In this document: piece after piece, positions 1-6,974 of the stretch | Layout: each line of letters starts with the position of its first letter | How positions within the stretch are numbered: position 1 is the stretch's first letter | DNA from: Spirochaetaceae bacterium | Lineage (GTDB): Bacteria > Spirochaetota > Spirochaetia > Treponematales > Treponemataceae | Direction: 5' to 3' | Assembly: GCA_031272345.1 (NCBI GenBank) | Contig: JAISTZ010000094.1 | Coordinates: forward strand, 1-29,826 | Length of the DNA stretch: 29,826 nt | Made by a program: the position numbers and the translations under genes | The notes under the pieces: generated by a model | Database searches by the model: none | Told to the model about the DNA's origin: nothing | Seen by the model: only the letters and a program-made list of their open reading frames with translations

Positions 1-20
1 CAAAAACCTGCCGTCCGTCA

Positions 21-55
21 AGTACAAAAACAGGGACCCGTCAACCGGGCCCCTG
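21..55 (-). terminator. Rho-independent terminator, repeat-family copy A
   Basis: Read on the minus strand, a 10-bp stem (right arm 46-55, left arm 31-40, one G-U pair) with a 5-nt loop is followed by five T (26-30). It lies just past the stop codon of the PIN gene at 60. The sequence beyond the T run (11-25) is shared with the copies near 1462 and 2236, so the repeat is longer than the terminator alone. Confidence 0.75.
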
Positions 56-59
56 CTGC

Positions 60-278
60 TTAAAACGGATTAGTGATAGTCACGCCCTGTATGACTTGAC
101 CGTCCTGCATATCTTCTGAAAAGAGCAAAGCGCATTGACATTCCATAGCCGATGCCACGATAAGTCCGTCGTAAAAAGAAAATTGATGTTTTTTATGCAG
201 TTCAAGTTTAGCAAGGTCAGTTTTGGAATAGGCGTAAATAACGATATTGCTGTCGAGGAAGGCGCGGTTACCGCTCAT
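60..278 (-). CDS. VapC-like PIN-domain toxin with an internal deletion
   Basis: The protein begins MSGNRAFLDSNIVIYAYSKT, a normal PIN N-terminus with the first catalytic Asp. It ends with a normal PIN C-terminus (FYDGLIVASAM, then LFSEDMQDGQ and TITNPF). Only about 72 residues are present, whereas this PIN group is usually about 130-140. The middle, including the conserved acidic residue of the central helices, is missing although the frame is kept. I chose the ATG at 276-278 because it matches the family N-terminus; the longer upstream extension does not. It overlaps the antitoxin gene by 11 bp, as expected for an operon. I infer an inactive or altered toxin remnant left by an in-frame deletion; that it is a PIN relic is much surer than that it is non-functional. 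Confidence 0.75.
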   Translation of the reverse strand: MSGNRAFLDSNIVIYAYSKTDLAKLELHKKHQFSFYDGLIVASAMECQCALLFSEDMQDGQVIQGVTITNPF

Positions 279-483
279 TTGCCTCTTCCCGATCAAACTT
301 CCAACCGGTCGTGTCGATGTTGGCCGGAGCAAAATCATTCAGCGTGAATGTCCGCTTCGCCGTATTTCCTTGATCGCCGACCCCGGTTTCAATCCGGATG
401 AGCCCCATAAGCTCCATAGACCTGAGCATATTGAAGGCGCCGGGGTTGATTATTTCAACTTTCGTTGCTCTAGTCGTCTGCAT
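268..483 (-). CDS. VapB-like antitoxin of the PIN module
   Basis: This 71-residue protein (MQTTRATKVEIINPGAFNML) lies directly upstream of the PIN gene and overlaps it by 11 bp, the usual antitoxin-first order. The ATG at 481-483 is preceded by AAGGAG at a 7-nt spacing and by a strong promoter. The N-terminal half would form the DNA-binding or dimer part; the C-terminal half (LNDFAPANIDTTGWKFDREE) would wrap the toxin. Family placement rests on gene order and overall character. The antitoxin appears intact while its toxin is internally deleted, so it may now act only as a regulator or as an antidote against related toxins. Confidence 0.65.
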   Translation of the reverse strand: MQTTRATKVEIINPGAFNMLRSMELMGLIRIETGVGDQGNTAKRTFTLNDFAPANIDTTGWKFDREEANER

Positions 484-502
484 AGAAACGCTCCTTGTTT
501 CT

Positions 503-531
503 ATTATAGAAGAACATAATAAAAAACGCAA
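503..531 (-). promoter_or_regulatory. Sigma-70 promoter of the vapBC-like operon
   Basis: On the minus strand there is TTGCGT (526-531), a 17-bp spacer and a perfect TATAAT (503-508). A transcript would start near 496 and carry AAGGAG before the ATG at 483. Confidence 0.75.
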
Positions 532-572
532 GTATACGGAGGCCCCCTATCCCTCCCCCCACACACACAAAC

Positions 573-598
573 CAGGGGCCCTCCCCACCGGGCCCCTG
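573..598 (-). terminator. Terminator-like hairpin, repeat-family copy B
   Basis: A perfect 9-bp GC stem (573-581 with 590-598) and an 8-nt loop share 24 identical bases with the terminator of the Fn3/LRR gene (2255-2278). The minus-strand T tract is degraded to a GT-rich run. It follows a dead BspA-like gene tail, so it is probably that gene's former terminator. Confidence 0.65.
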
Positions 599-603
599 CT
601 GCT

Positions 604-692
604 TCATGCTGCCCGCTGCTTACGGCTACTCTTGCGTCCAGTCCAGGCATCATCCGTATAGGTGTACGTCCCCGCCTTGCCGTTTTCCATTT
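604..692 (-). pseudogene. Remnant 3' end of a BspA-like gene
   Basis: Read on the minus strand this stretch encodes ENGKAGTYTYTDDAWTG and then a basic tail to a stop at 604-606. The intact lipoprotein gene at 2300 ends with STGKAGTYTYAAAWTKSSP. At DNA level 658-681 and 2330-2353 match in 23 of 24 bases. No upstream coding part is present, so this is only the tail of a related gene. It is followed by the same terminator hairpin as the intact gene, and the plus-strand PIN gene starts immediately beyond it. Confidence 0.7.
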
Positions 693-705
693 GTTTTGCT
701 ATACT
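677..705 (+). promoter_or_regulatory. Promoter of the plus-strand PIN module
   Basis: TTGCCG (677-682), a 17-bp spacer and TATACT (700-705) precede the ATG at 722 with a leader of about 10 nt. The -35 box lies inside the dead BspA-like tail, so the remnant appears to supply half of the promoter. Confidence 0.6.
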
Positions 706-721
706 GTTTCCAGGTGAATGA

Positions 722-1225
722 ATGGCAGAGAACGACGCTCGCAAGAGCCTGTACATTGAAACGACTATCCCCAGTTACGCAACAGCCTGGGATAGCAGAG
801 ACGTATTGCATTTGGCCGACCAGCTTGTCACCAGGGCCTTCTGGGAGGATGAGCGGCAACGCTTCCGGCTGTATACGAGCGAAGCTGTGCATACGGAATG
901 TCGCCGGGGCGACCCCGATGCGGCGGCGCGGCGGATTGGGTTTCTTGGAGGTATTGAGAACTATCCGCTGACCGGTGAAATCATGGAACTCGCGGAGTTT
1001 TACCGGCAGTTTTTGGGCCTCCCGGATCGGGCAAAAGCGGACAGCCTTCATCTGGCGGTGTGTGTGCTTCATCGGGTAGATTACCTTCTCACCTGGAACT
1101 GTACGCATCTTGGTCCTGTTGCCCATACCAAAGTACGGGATTATAATGAGAAACAGGGTCTTTGGACTCCGGAACTGGAAACGCCGAGGACCATGATGGA
1201 AATTATACGAAAGGAGAAAATATGA
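722..1225 (+). CDS. PIN-domain protein, probable VapC-family toxin
   Basis: A 167-residue protein with PIN features: N-terminal YIETTIPSY with the first acidic residue, a central VHTECRRGD segment, and a C-terminal ADSLHLAVC followed by DYLLTWN. PIN proteins are metal-dependent ribonucleases and usually the toxin of a VapBC pair. Here the toxin gene comes first. Its stop overlaps the next start as ATGA (1222-1225), indicating translational coupling. The ATG at 722 follows a short purine-rich AGGTGA. Nothing looks broken: the length suits the family and all acidic motifs are visible. The exact PIN subfamily is not certain. Confidence 0.8.
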   Translation: MAENDARKSLYIETTIPSYATAWDSRDVLHLADQLVTRAFWEDERQRFRLYTSEAVHTECRRGDPDAAARRIGFLGGIENYPLTGEIMELAEFYRQFLGLPDRAKADSLHLAVCVLHRVDYLLTWNCTHLGPVAHTKVRDYNEKQGLWTPELETPRTMMEIIRKEKI

Positions 1226-1437
1226 GCAGGTACACAGACATGCTGGACGAAGAGCATAACGAGATAATGCAGGACGTGCGGGCACGGCAGGCGGAAGCGT
1301 GGGAAGCGTATAAGCGTTTTGGCGTTGACCCCGACGGATTCAGGCGCGAAGAAGCGGCTGCTCTTGAAAAACTGGGCTTCCGGCTGGAGCCCATCGGTTC
1401 CGACGGCACATCCCGCCTCGTGCGCATCACGAACTAA
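1222..1437 (+). CDS. Small partner protein, probable antitoxin
   Basis: A 71-residue, mostly helical, charged protein (MSRYTDMLDEEHNEIMQDVR) starting at the ATG that overlaps the PIN gene's stop. AAAGGAG lies 5 nt upstream within the end of the PIN gene. No DNA-binding motif is obvious. The role is inferred from coupling to a PIN toxin gene and from size. Shortly after its stop come the residual repeat copy C and the promoter of the next TA module. Confidence 0.6.
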   Translation: MSRYTDMLDEEHNEIMQDVRARQAEAWEAYKRFGVDPDGFRREEAAALEKLGFRLEPIGSDGTSRLVRITN

Positions 1438-1458
1438 TAGCGCGGCCCCCGGCTTGAC

Positions 1459-1490
1459 CCGCCGTCCGGCAAGTACAAAAACGGGAACCC
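1459..1490. repeat. Partial copy C of the terminator-linked repeat
   Basis: The segment 1462-1486 nearly matches 11-35 (CCGTCCG, CAAGTACAAAAAC) and is related to 2236-2254. The GGGCCC hairpin part seen in copies A, B and D is mostly lost. It stands between two TA modules, which is where a boundary copy would be expected. Confidence 0.6.
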
Positions 1491-1499
1491 GGCGTGAGC

Positions 1500-1528
1500 T
1501 TGACACACAAACAGACAGGTACTATTCT
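1500..1528 (+). promoter_or_regulatory. Promoter of the UPF0175/DUF3368 module
   Basis: TTGACA (1500-1505), a 17-bp spacer and TATTCT (1523-1528) lie upstream of the ATG at 1547. AGGGG (1536-1540) serves as ribosome-binding site. Confidence 0.7.
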
Positions 1529-1546
1529 TAATTACAGGGGTAAACT

Positions 1547-1780
1547 ATGCAAACGGTTCAGTTGACAATACAGCTTCCGGATGTTCTCACCGCAAATGAG
1601 GCCCATTTAAAAAGCTTTTTGGCGGCAAAAATGTACGAAAACCAGGAATTATCTCTAGGCCAGGCGGCGGATATGGCCGGAGTTTCTAAAAGAGCTTTTG
1701 CAGAAATGCTTGGTCTGTATGATGTTTCGCTCTTTTCGCAAAATATGGATGAACTGGAAGACGACATAGCAAATGCCTGA
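1547..1780 (+). CDS. UPF0175-family antitoxin
   Basis: A 77-residue protein with the typical UPF0175 layout: a beta-rich start (VQLTIQLPDVL), then helices with LAAKMYENQELSLGQAADMA, then VSKRAFAEMLGLYDVSLF. The helix-turn-helix-like part (about residues 37-58) should bind DNA. The family is usually paired with a DUF3368 PIN-like protein, and that pair is present here: the next gene starts 8 bp before this stop. Autoregulation from the promoter at 1500-1528 is likely but not shown. Confidence 0.85.
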   Translation: MQTVQLTIQLPDVLTANEAHLKSFLAAKMYENQELSLGQAADMAGVSKRAFAEMLGLYDVSLFSQNMDELEDDIANA

Positions 1781-2213
1781 TGTGATTTCAAACACAAGCT
1801 GTCTTATCGCGCTGTCAAATATCAATATGCTGGATATACTGCGGCTGCGTTACGGAAAGATTTACATCACGCCGGAGGTAGACCACGAATTTAATGAACC
1901 CTTGCCTGAATGGATTACCGTTGTTCCCGTGTGCGATACATACAGAACTATATTGATAAACAGGTATGTTGATATTGGAGAAGCAAGTACAATCGCCCTG
2001 GCCGGTGAAATGAGCGCCCCTTTGGTAATACTGGATGACGGCAAAGCGAGGCGTTACGCAAAAAGCATTGGTTTAAGAATCACTGGGACACTTGGTGTGA
2101 TAATAAAGGCAGAAGATTTAGGATTGATACCGGATGCGCGTAAAACTGTCGCCGATTTACGCGCTGTCAATTTTCGCATTCCCCGTAAATTTGAAGAACG
2201 ATATTTGAACTAA
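1773..2213 (+). CDS. DUF3368 PIN-like toxin
   Basis: A 146-residue protein with the family signature: VISNTSCLIALS at the N-terminus (Asn where many PIN proteins have Asp, common in DUF3368), VDHEFNE, GEASTIALAGE, then VILDDGKARRYAKS and GLRITGTLGVIIKA. These acidic residues would form the metal-binding nuclease site. The C-terminus (FRIPRKFEERYL) is complete. It overlaps the UPF0175 gene by 8 bp. The downstream sequence runs directly into the repeat and terminator that closes the opposing Fn3/LRR gene. Confidence 0.85.
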   Translation: MPDVISNTSCLIALSNINMLDILRLRYGKIYITPEVDHEFNEPLPEWITVVPVCDTYRTILINRYVDIGEASTIALAGEMSAPLVILDDGKARRYAKSIGLRITGTLGVIIKAEDLGLIPDARKTVADLRAVNFRIPRKFEERYLN

Positions 2214-2247
2214 GGGCATCTATATCTATCCCCGCCGCCCATCAAGT

Positions 2248-2278
2248 AAAAACGGGGGCCCTCCCCACCGGGCCCCTG
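2248..2278 (-). terminator. Rho-independent terminator of the Fn3/LRR gene, copy D
   Basis: On the minus strand a 9-bp stem (2270-2278 with 2253-2261, one wobble) with an 8-nt loop is followed by five T (2248-2252), 22 nt past the stop codon at 2300. Repeat copy D continues to about 2230. It may also serve the convergent DUF3368 gene, although in that direction the T tract is missing. Confidence 0.8.
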
Positions 2279-2299
2279 GTGTTTCGCTTTTTCTTTTCG

Positions 2300-5200
2300 T
2301 TACGGCGATGACTTCGTCCAGGCAGCCGCATAGGTGTATGTCCCCGCCTTGCCAGTGGAATATGCGGCGGACAGGGAACCATCGCCTGTAGCCGGCCCCT
2401 GGAAACCAGCGTTTTGAATCGACGTTGTGCTCACACTATCCCCGCTGAAGATCACGGTTGTAAGCCCGGCGTCAGTGAATGCTCCTGCGCCGATTGTAGT
2501 GACTGCGGCTGGAATGGTTATACTTGTCAGACTGGTGCAGCCTTGGAACGCGCTGGCTCCGATGGTGGTGACTGCGGCGGGAATGGTTATGCTTGCCAGA
2601 CTGGTGCAGCCTTGGAATGCACTGGCCTCGATGGAGGTGAGGAGGCTTTTTAGCGTTACAGTTGTTAGGCTTGTGCAGCCAGAGAACGTGAAAGTCTCGA
2701 TTTTAGTGACCAGGAGCGGTATGATTACGCTGGTCAGGCCGCTGTCCTTGAACGCGGAGGCTCCGATGCTGCTTACAGCAGTTGGGATTGTTACGCTGGT
2801 CAGATTTGCGGCGCCGGAGAAGGCGGAAGCGCCGATACTGGTCACGGTGGCCGGTATGCTGAATGAGGTTCCTGTTTTTGCCACAGGATACTGGACAAGC
2901 GAGGTTTTTGCGTAGTTGTAAAGAACACCGTCAGTATCACTATAGGCAGAATTTCCCAAGTCAACAAAGATGTTTTTAAGATTCTCGCAACCAGAAAACG
3001 CGCCGGCAGTGATGCTGGTGACATTGGACGGTATGGTTATGCTTTCCAGAACAGCGCAGCCACCGCCAGTAAAGGCATTCGCAGTGATGCTGGTTCCCAC
3101 ATTCGGCAGGATCAGGCCCGTGATATGCTCGGTAAGGTTTACCGCGCTGACAAGATTAGCCAGCGTTGCCGTGTAGCCCCGCAGGTTGAGCACAAAATTT
3201 TTCGTTGATGTCCCTGACCCCGCGTCTTCAATGAAAGCGGCAATATAGTTCAGAGCCGCTGCATCCAGAGTGGTGGGGAGGCCATCAATTCTGATGGTAC
3301 TATTAGCCGCGGCAGATCCCAGAGCAATTGCGAGAGCGCTCCAGTTGGGCGTACCGCCGGACGTAGTGGGGCTGACATCCACCACCACAGTCCCGGTCTC
3401 AGCAGGCCTCCCGCTTGCCGCTGTTGTGCTGAAGCCGCTTGTCCCCACGGCGTTTTTCGCCTTCACCCACACATAGTACAGCGTGTCATTGGTCAAGCCA
3501 GTGATGGTCGCAGTGGTGGTTGTTCCGCCTTCGATGTCGTCGCCGAACTTGGTTGCCGAACCGGAACTGCTGGCGGTGCCGTACCAGACCTCGTAGGCTG
3601 AGGCCGGGGCTGCTTGGGCTGTAACCGCGTCCCAGGTTACGGTAAGATTGCCACTGACAGGGGTATTCGCGGGCCCTGCTGTTACTTCGGCAGGCGCGAC
3701 AGGTACGCCGATGGGCGTTGCTGCCTCTGACGGATCGCTGAAATCGCTGACCCCGTCGGCGTTCTTTGCCTTTATCCAGACATAATAGTCTGTGCCGTTG
3801 GTCAGGCCGTTGATGGTATGCGTTGATCCGGTAACATTGGCGGCTTTTGGGGTTGTCGGGGGAGTAGTGCTGCTATCCTCGCCTACATAGACGTCGTAAC
3901 TGGTTGCTCCGGTTACTGCGGTCCAGGTTACAGCGAGGCTGGCATTGCCCACAGTTACGGTAGGAGCGGTCGACGGCGCTTCGGGCGGCGCAAGGGCAGG
4001 CGTCCCGGTTTCCCCCTCCTCCGCAAACGGGCCTGTCCCGTAAGCGTTTTTCGTGCGAACCCAGACATAGTATGTTGTGCCGTTGGTGAGGCCGGTGATG
4101 GTTGCCGGAGATGAGGATGCATCGGTGCGTTTTGTTGTGGTCGTGGCAGAGGAATCATCGGTTGTTCCAACCCAGATTTCGTAGCCCGTCACGTCGGCAG
4201 GCGCCGATGAAGTCCAGCTCCAGGTTATGGTGAGCTTGCCGCTTCCCGGCGATGTCACAGTAACGTTATCAGGCGCGGCAGGCAGATTGGAGCCGGGGGT
4301 CCCTGATGGAACCGACGTATTAGTGTCGAAGGGGCCTGTTCCGTCAACACTTTTCGTCCTTACCCAGACATAATGCTCTGTAAAGTTTGTCAGGCCGGTG
4401 ATGGTCGCCGAGGTCGCCGTCGCGGCCGCATCAGTGCCTCGTTTTGTCGCCTTGGCAGAATCGTTCTCAGTTCCCGCCCAGATTTCGTAGCCTGTTACAC
4501 CAGCAGGCGGCTCTTCATCCCACTCCCAGGTTACGGTGAGCTTGCCGCTCTCCGGTGCTTCCACAGTAACGCTATCCGGTGGGTCAAGCAGTGTGATGTT
4601 GGGTGTATGAGGCGCTCCTGACGCGGCAGTGGCGGTGCTGGTTCCGGCGCTGTTTTTAGACCGTACCCACACATAGTAGGGTGTGCCATTGGTCAAGCCG
4701 GTGATTTGGTAGGATGGTTCAGAAACTTCTTGCGGCGTTTTTGCCGGCAAGGAAACATCATTTACGGTGCTGTACACGACCAGGTAGGATGTGGCTCCGG
4801 TAACAGCCCCCCAGGACACATCGAGCTTTTTATTGCCCGGCGTCACGGTTACGCCGGTGGGGGCGGACGGCGCTCCGGTAGCTGCCGTGGGTGTACCTGT
4901 CGCGGATTGACTAAAACCGCTTGTTCCAACGGCATTCTTCGCCTTTACCCACACATAGTAGAGTATGCCGTTGCTCAGGCCGTTAATGATGGTGGTTTTT
5001 GTCGTGTCTCCGGTTATGTTAAGACCTGTCCGCGCCGCAGACAAAAGGGAGGTATCTGAACTGATTCCGAGCCACACTTCGTAGTCCGTGGCGCCTGAAA
5101 CCGCTGCCCACGACACGGTGAGTTGCCCGGAAGCTGCCGTTACTGTGGGGCGGCCCGGAGCCGCAGGTACGGTTGCGGGCGTCCCGGTTGTTCCAGACGC

Positions 5201-6493
5201 GGCAAAGTCGCCGGTTCCGTCAGCGCTTTTCGTACGCACCCAGACGTAGTATGTTGTAAAGTTGGTGAGGCTGGAAATGGTCGCAGAGGTTGCCGTCGCG
5301 GCCGCATCTGCGCGTTTTATTGTGGTCGTGGCAGAGGAAACATCAGTTGTTCCAACCCAGATTTCGTAGCCTGTCGCGTCGGTGACGGCGTCCCAGGAAA
5401 CAGTGAGCTTGGCATTGTCCGGCGTCACGGTGACGTTGTCCGGCGGGGGAAGCAGCGGTACTGTCTGGGGTGTTCCGCTTTCCTTCTTGCTGGCAGGGCC
5501 GGTCCCCAGGCTGTTTTTAGCCTTTACCCAGACTTCATACTGTTTGTCGTTGGTCAGTCCCGTGATAGTGTATGTGATAGATGAAGATGTTCCAGCGGAA
5601 ACCGTAATTATGCCTAATGCCAGACTGGTCCCGGTGATTTCCTCACTGCCGTAATAGACTTCGTAAGCGGTCGCGTTGTTTACGGCGTCCCAGGTTACGA
5701 TGAGCTTGCCGCTTCCCGGCGTCACGCTGTTTATGACAGGGGAATCTAACGTCGAGGTTGGGTTTTTAGGTGTTCCCGTTATTGGGGAACCAAAAACGCT
5801 GGTTCCCTTGCTGTTTTTTGACTTTACCCAGATGTAGTAGGGTATGCCGTCAGTAAGGCCGGTGATGGTAGTCGACAAACTATCGGTTATGTCTGTGCCC
5901 CGTTGTTCCGCCAGGGCGGAATTATTAGACAGCGCCATCCAGACCTGATAGGCCGTGGCGCCCGCCACCGGGGTCCAGGTCACGGTAAGGCTGCCGCTAA
6001 CCGTAACAGGCGGCGTTCCGCTTGTTGTTGGCACAACGGTTACTGTAGGCACTGCGGGAACCGAGGCGGCGGAAATGGGGGTTGCTGTCGCCATGGGGCT
6101 GAAGTCGCCAGCCGTGCCGTCGATTACGGCCTTTATCCACACATAGTAGGGCGTTCCGTTGGTGAGAGCGGTGATGATCGCCGTGGGGGCGGTTGGGTTT
6201 GTCGCCATCTTTCTTGCTGAGCCGGAATCGTTGATAGTTCCATAATAGACTTCGTAGGCCGTGGCGTCCTCGACAGGAGTCCAGGTTACGGTGAGCTGCC
6301 TGGAAGCCGGTGTTACGGTGGGTCTCGCCGGCGCGGCGGGTACGGCGACATCTTCCGGCGCGGAGGGCGTGTCTGTGGACGTTTCGATGTCCCAGGGATC
6401 CCCCGTGCCGCCCAGGGGATAGTCGCAGCTCACAAAAAGCAGCGCCAGAAACAACGGGATAATCCACGCAATAGACCGTTTCGACAGTTTCAT
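2300..6493 (-). CDS. Large lipoprotein: ten Fn3 domains plus BspA-type LRRs
   Basis: A protein of about 1397 residues. I chose the ATG at 6491-6493 because AAGGAGG stands 6 nt upstream and a lipoprotein signal peptide follows (positively charged start, hydrophobic core, lipobox LFVSC with Cys23). Residues about 52-1029 hold ten fibronectin III repeats, each with a TVTW or TVSW strand, a Y-E-V/I-W/Y segment and the closing G-L-T-N-G-T-x-Y-Y-V-W-V/I motif. About 1130-1370 are BspA-type LRR_5 repeats (ITIPAAVTTIGASAFQGCTS). The C-terminus is GTYTYAAAWTKSSP. Such proteins are surface adhesins or carbohydrate/protein binders in host-associated bacteria; the ligand is unknown. The region is Thr/Ser/Ala-rich and Lys-poor, suggesting an extended stalk that displays the LRR tip. 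An XRE gene is divergent from it and could regulate it. Confidence 0.9.
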   Translation of the reverse strand: MKLSKRSIAWIIPLFLALLFVSCDYPLGGTGDPWDIETSTDTPSAPEDVAVPAAPARPTVTPASRQLTVTWTPVEDATAYEVYYGTINDSGSARKMATNPTAPTAIITALTNGTPYYVWIKAVIDGTAGDFSPMATATPISAASVPAVPTVTVVPTTSGTPPVTVSGSLTVTWTPVAGATAYQVWMALSNNSALAEQRGTDITDSLSTTITGLTDGIPYYIWVKSKNSKGTSVFGSPITGTPKNPTSTLDSPVINSVTPGSGKLIVTWDAVNNATAYEVYYGSEEITGTSLALGIITVSAGTSSSITYTITGLTNDKQYEVWVKAKNSLGTGPASKKESGTPQTVPLLPPPDNVTVTPDNAKLTVSWDAVTDATGYEIWVGTTDVSSATTTIKRADAAATATSATISSLTNFTTYYVWVRTKSADGTGDFAASGTTGTPATVPAAPGRPTVTAASGQLTVSWAAVSGATDYEVWLGISSDTSLLSAARTGLNITGDTTKTTIINGLSNGILYYVWVKAKNAVGTSGFSQSATGTPTAATGAPSAPTGVTVTPGNKKLDVSWGAVTGATSYLVVYSTVNDVSLPAKTPQEVSEPSYQITGLTNGTPYYVWVRSKNSAGTSTATAASGAPHTPNITLLDPPDSVTVEAPESGKLTVTWEWDEEPPAGVTGYEIWAGTENDSAKATKRGTDAAATATSATITGLTNFTEHYVWVRTKSVDGTGPFDTNTSVPSGTPGSNLPAAPDNVTVTSPGSGKLTITWSWTSSAPADVTGYEIWVGTTDDSSATTTTKRTDASSSPATITGLTNGTTYYVWVRTKNAYGTGPFAEEGETGTPALAPPEAPSTAPTVTVGNASLAVTWTAVTGATSYDVYVGEDSSTTPPTTPKAANVTGSTHTINGLTNGTDYYVWIKAKNADGVSDFSDPSEAATPIGVPVAPAEVTAGPANTPVSGNLTVTWDAVTAQAAPASAYEVWYGTASSSGSATKFGDDIEGGTTTTATITGLTNDTLYYVWVKAKNAVGTSGFSTTAASGRPAETGTVVVDVSPTTSGGTPNWSALAIALGSAAANSTIRIDGLPTTLDAAALNYIAAFIEDAGSGTSTKNFVLNLRGYTATLANLVSAVNLTEHITGLILPNVGTSITANAFTGGGCAVLESITIPSNVTSITAGAFSGCENLKNIFVDLGNSAYSDTDGVLYNYAKTSLVQYPVAKTGTSFSIPATVTSIGASAFSGAANLTSVTIPTAVSSIGASAFKDSGLTSVIIPLLVTKIETFTFSGCTSLTTVTLKSLLTSIEASAFQGCTSLASITIPAAVTTIGASAFQGCTSLTSITIPAAVTTIGAGAFTDAGLTTVIFSGDSVSTTSIQNAGFQGPATGDGSLSAAYSTGKAGTYTYAAAWTKSSP
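2492..2629 (-). repeat. Two tandem 69-bp LRR units
   Basis: 2492-2560 and 2561-2629 are near-identical 69-bp units, each encoding one 23-residue LRR with ITIPAAVTTIGASAFQGCTS. Neighbouring repeats are much more diverged, so this pair reflects recent duplication or gene conversion. Confidence 0.8.
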
Positions 6494-6578
6494 ACCAAGC
6501 CTCCTTGTCATCCCCCCCACCCAAACAGAAAGTTTATAGAAAATCATAACTTTAAGTATAAAATTATGGCTTTTTCTT

Positions 6579-6607
6579 ATTATCGTCATCTTTTTGTTAA
6601 TTGTCAA
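6579..6607 (-). promoter_or_regulatory. Promoter of the Fn3/LRR lipoprotein gene
   Basis: On the minus strand: perfect TTGACA (6602-6607), a 17-bp spacer and GATAAT (6579-6584). The transcript would start near 6572 and have a leader of about 80 nt. The -35 lies within an imperfect palindrome, TTGNNAATTNNCAA (6594-6607), shared with the divergent promoter. Confidence 0.75.
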
Positions 6608-6630
6608 GTGTTTTTTTCAAAAACTAATAG
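6601..6630 (+). promoter_or_regulatory. Divergent promoter of the XRE gene
   Basis: TTGTCA (6601-6606), an 18-bp spacer and TAATAG (6625-6630) lie 8 nt before the ATG at 6639. The -35 boxes of the two divergent promoters overlap almost completely, so only one polymerase could bind at a time. Confidence 0.45.
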
Positions 6631-6638
6631 TGAAGATA

Positions 6639-6953
6639 ATGACGGGACTTAGGGAACTTTTGGCCTTCAATATCAGGTGCAAACGGCGGGAATTGGGGCT
6701 CACCCAGACCAAGCTGGCGGAAAAAGTGGACACCGCCCCCACCTACATCGCCATGATAGAGCTCCGTAAACGCTTCCCCTCGGCGGAAATGCTGGAACGC
6801 ATAGCCAGGGCCCTGGAAATCGACCCACCGGAACTGTTCGCCGTGGGCGCCTTTCACGTAAAATCAGTGGAGGAAATCCAAACCGCGGTGCTTTTGGACA
6901 TTCAAAAGGCCGTTTCCGACCGGATTCAGGCAATTCATACGGGCGAAATATAG
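6639..6953 (+). CDS. XRE-family transcriptional regulator
   Basis: A 104-residue protein with an N-terminal helix-turn-helix of the Cro/C1 type (about residues 8-62: NIRCKRRELGLTQTKLAEKV, then TYIAMIELRKRFPSAEMLE and IARALEIDPPELF). A short C-terminal helical tail (EIQTAVLLDIQKAVSDRIQ) probably dimerises. The ATG at 6639 fits the domain start; a longer in-frame start would cross the promoter. No good Shine-Dalgarno is seen and the -10 box is close, so the mRNA may be nearly leaderless. Likely self-regulating and possibly controlling the divergent lipoprotein gene. Confidence 0.85.
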   Translation: MTGLRELLAFNIRCKRRELGLTQTKLAEKVDTAPTYIAMIELRKRFPSAEMLERIARALEIDPPELFAVGAFHVKSVEEIQTAVLLDIQKAVSDRIQAIHTGEI

Positions 6954-6974
6954 CCGCAGGGCAGCGTGTCCCAG

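Noticed and set aside
1..2285. Integron cassette array with attC sites
   Set aside because: The repeats have hairpins but no RYYYAAC/GTTRRRY core pair, and no integron integrase is present. The repeat content is better explained as terminators and gene tails.
2300..6493. Tandem repeats as a possible CRISPR array
   Set aside because: The repeats are in-frame protein domains of 69 bp or about 285 bp with coding variation, not short repeats with unique spacers.
5997..6524. Open frame of 175 codons overlapping the start of the Fn3 lipoprotein in another frame
   Set aside because: Repeat-bearing genes leave alternative frames open. It has no start signal and reads as a shifted version of the lipoprotein.
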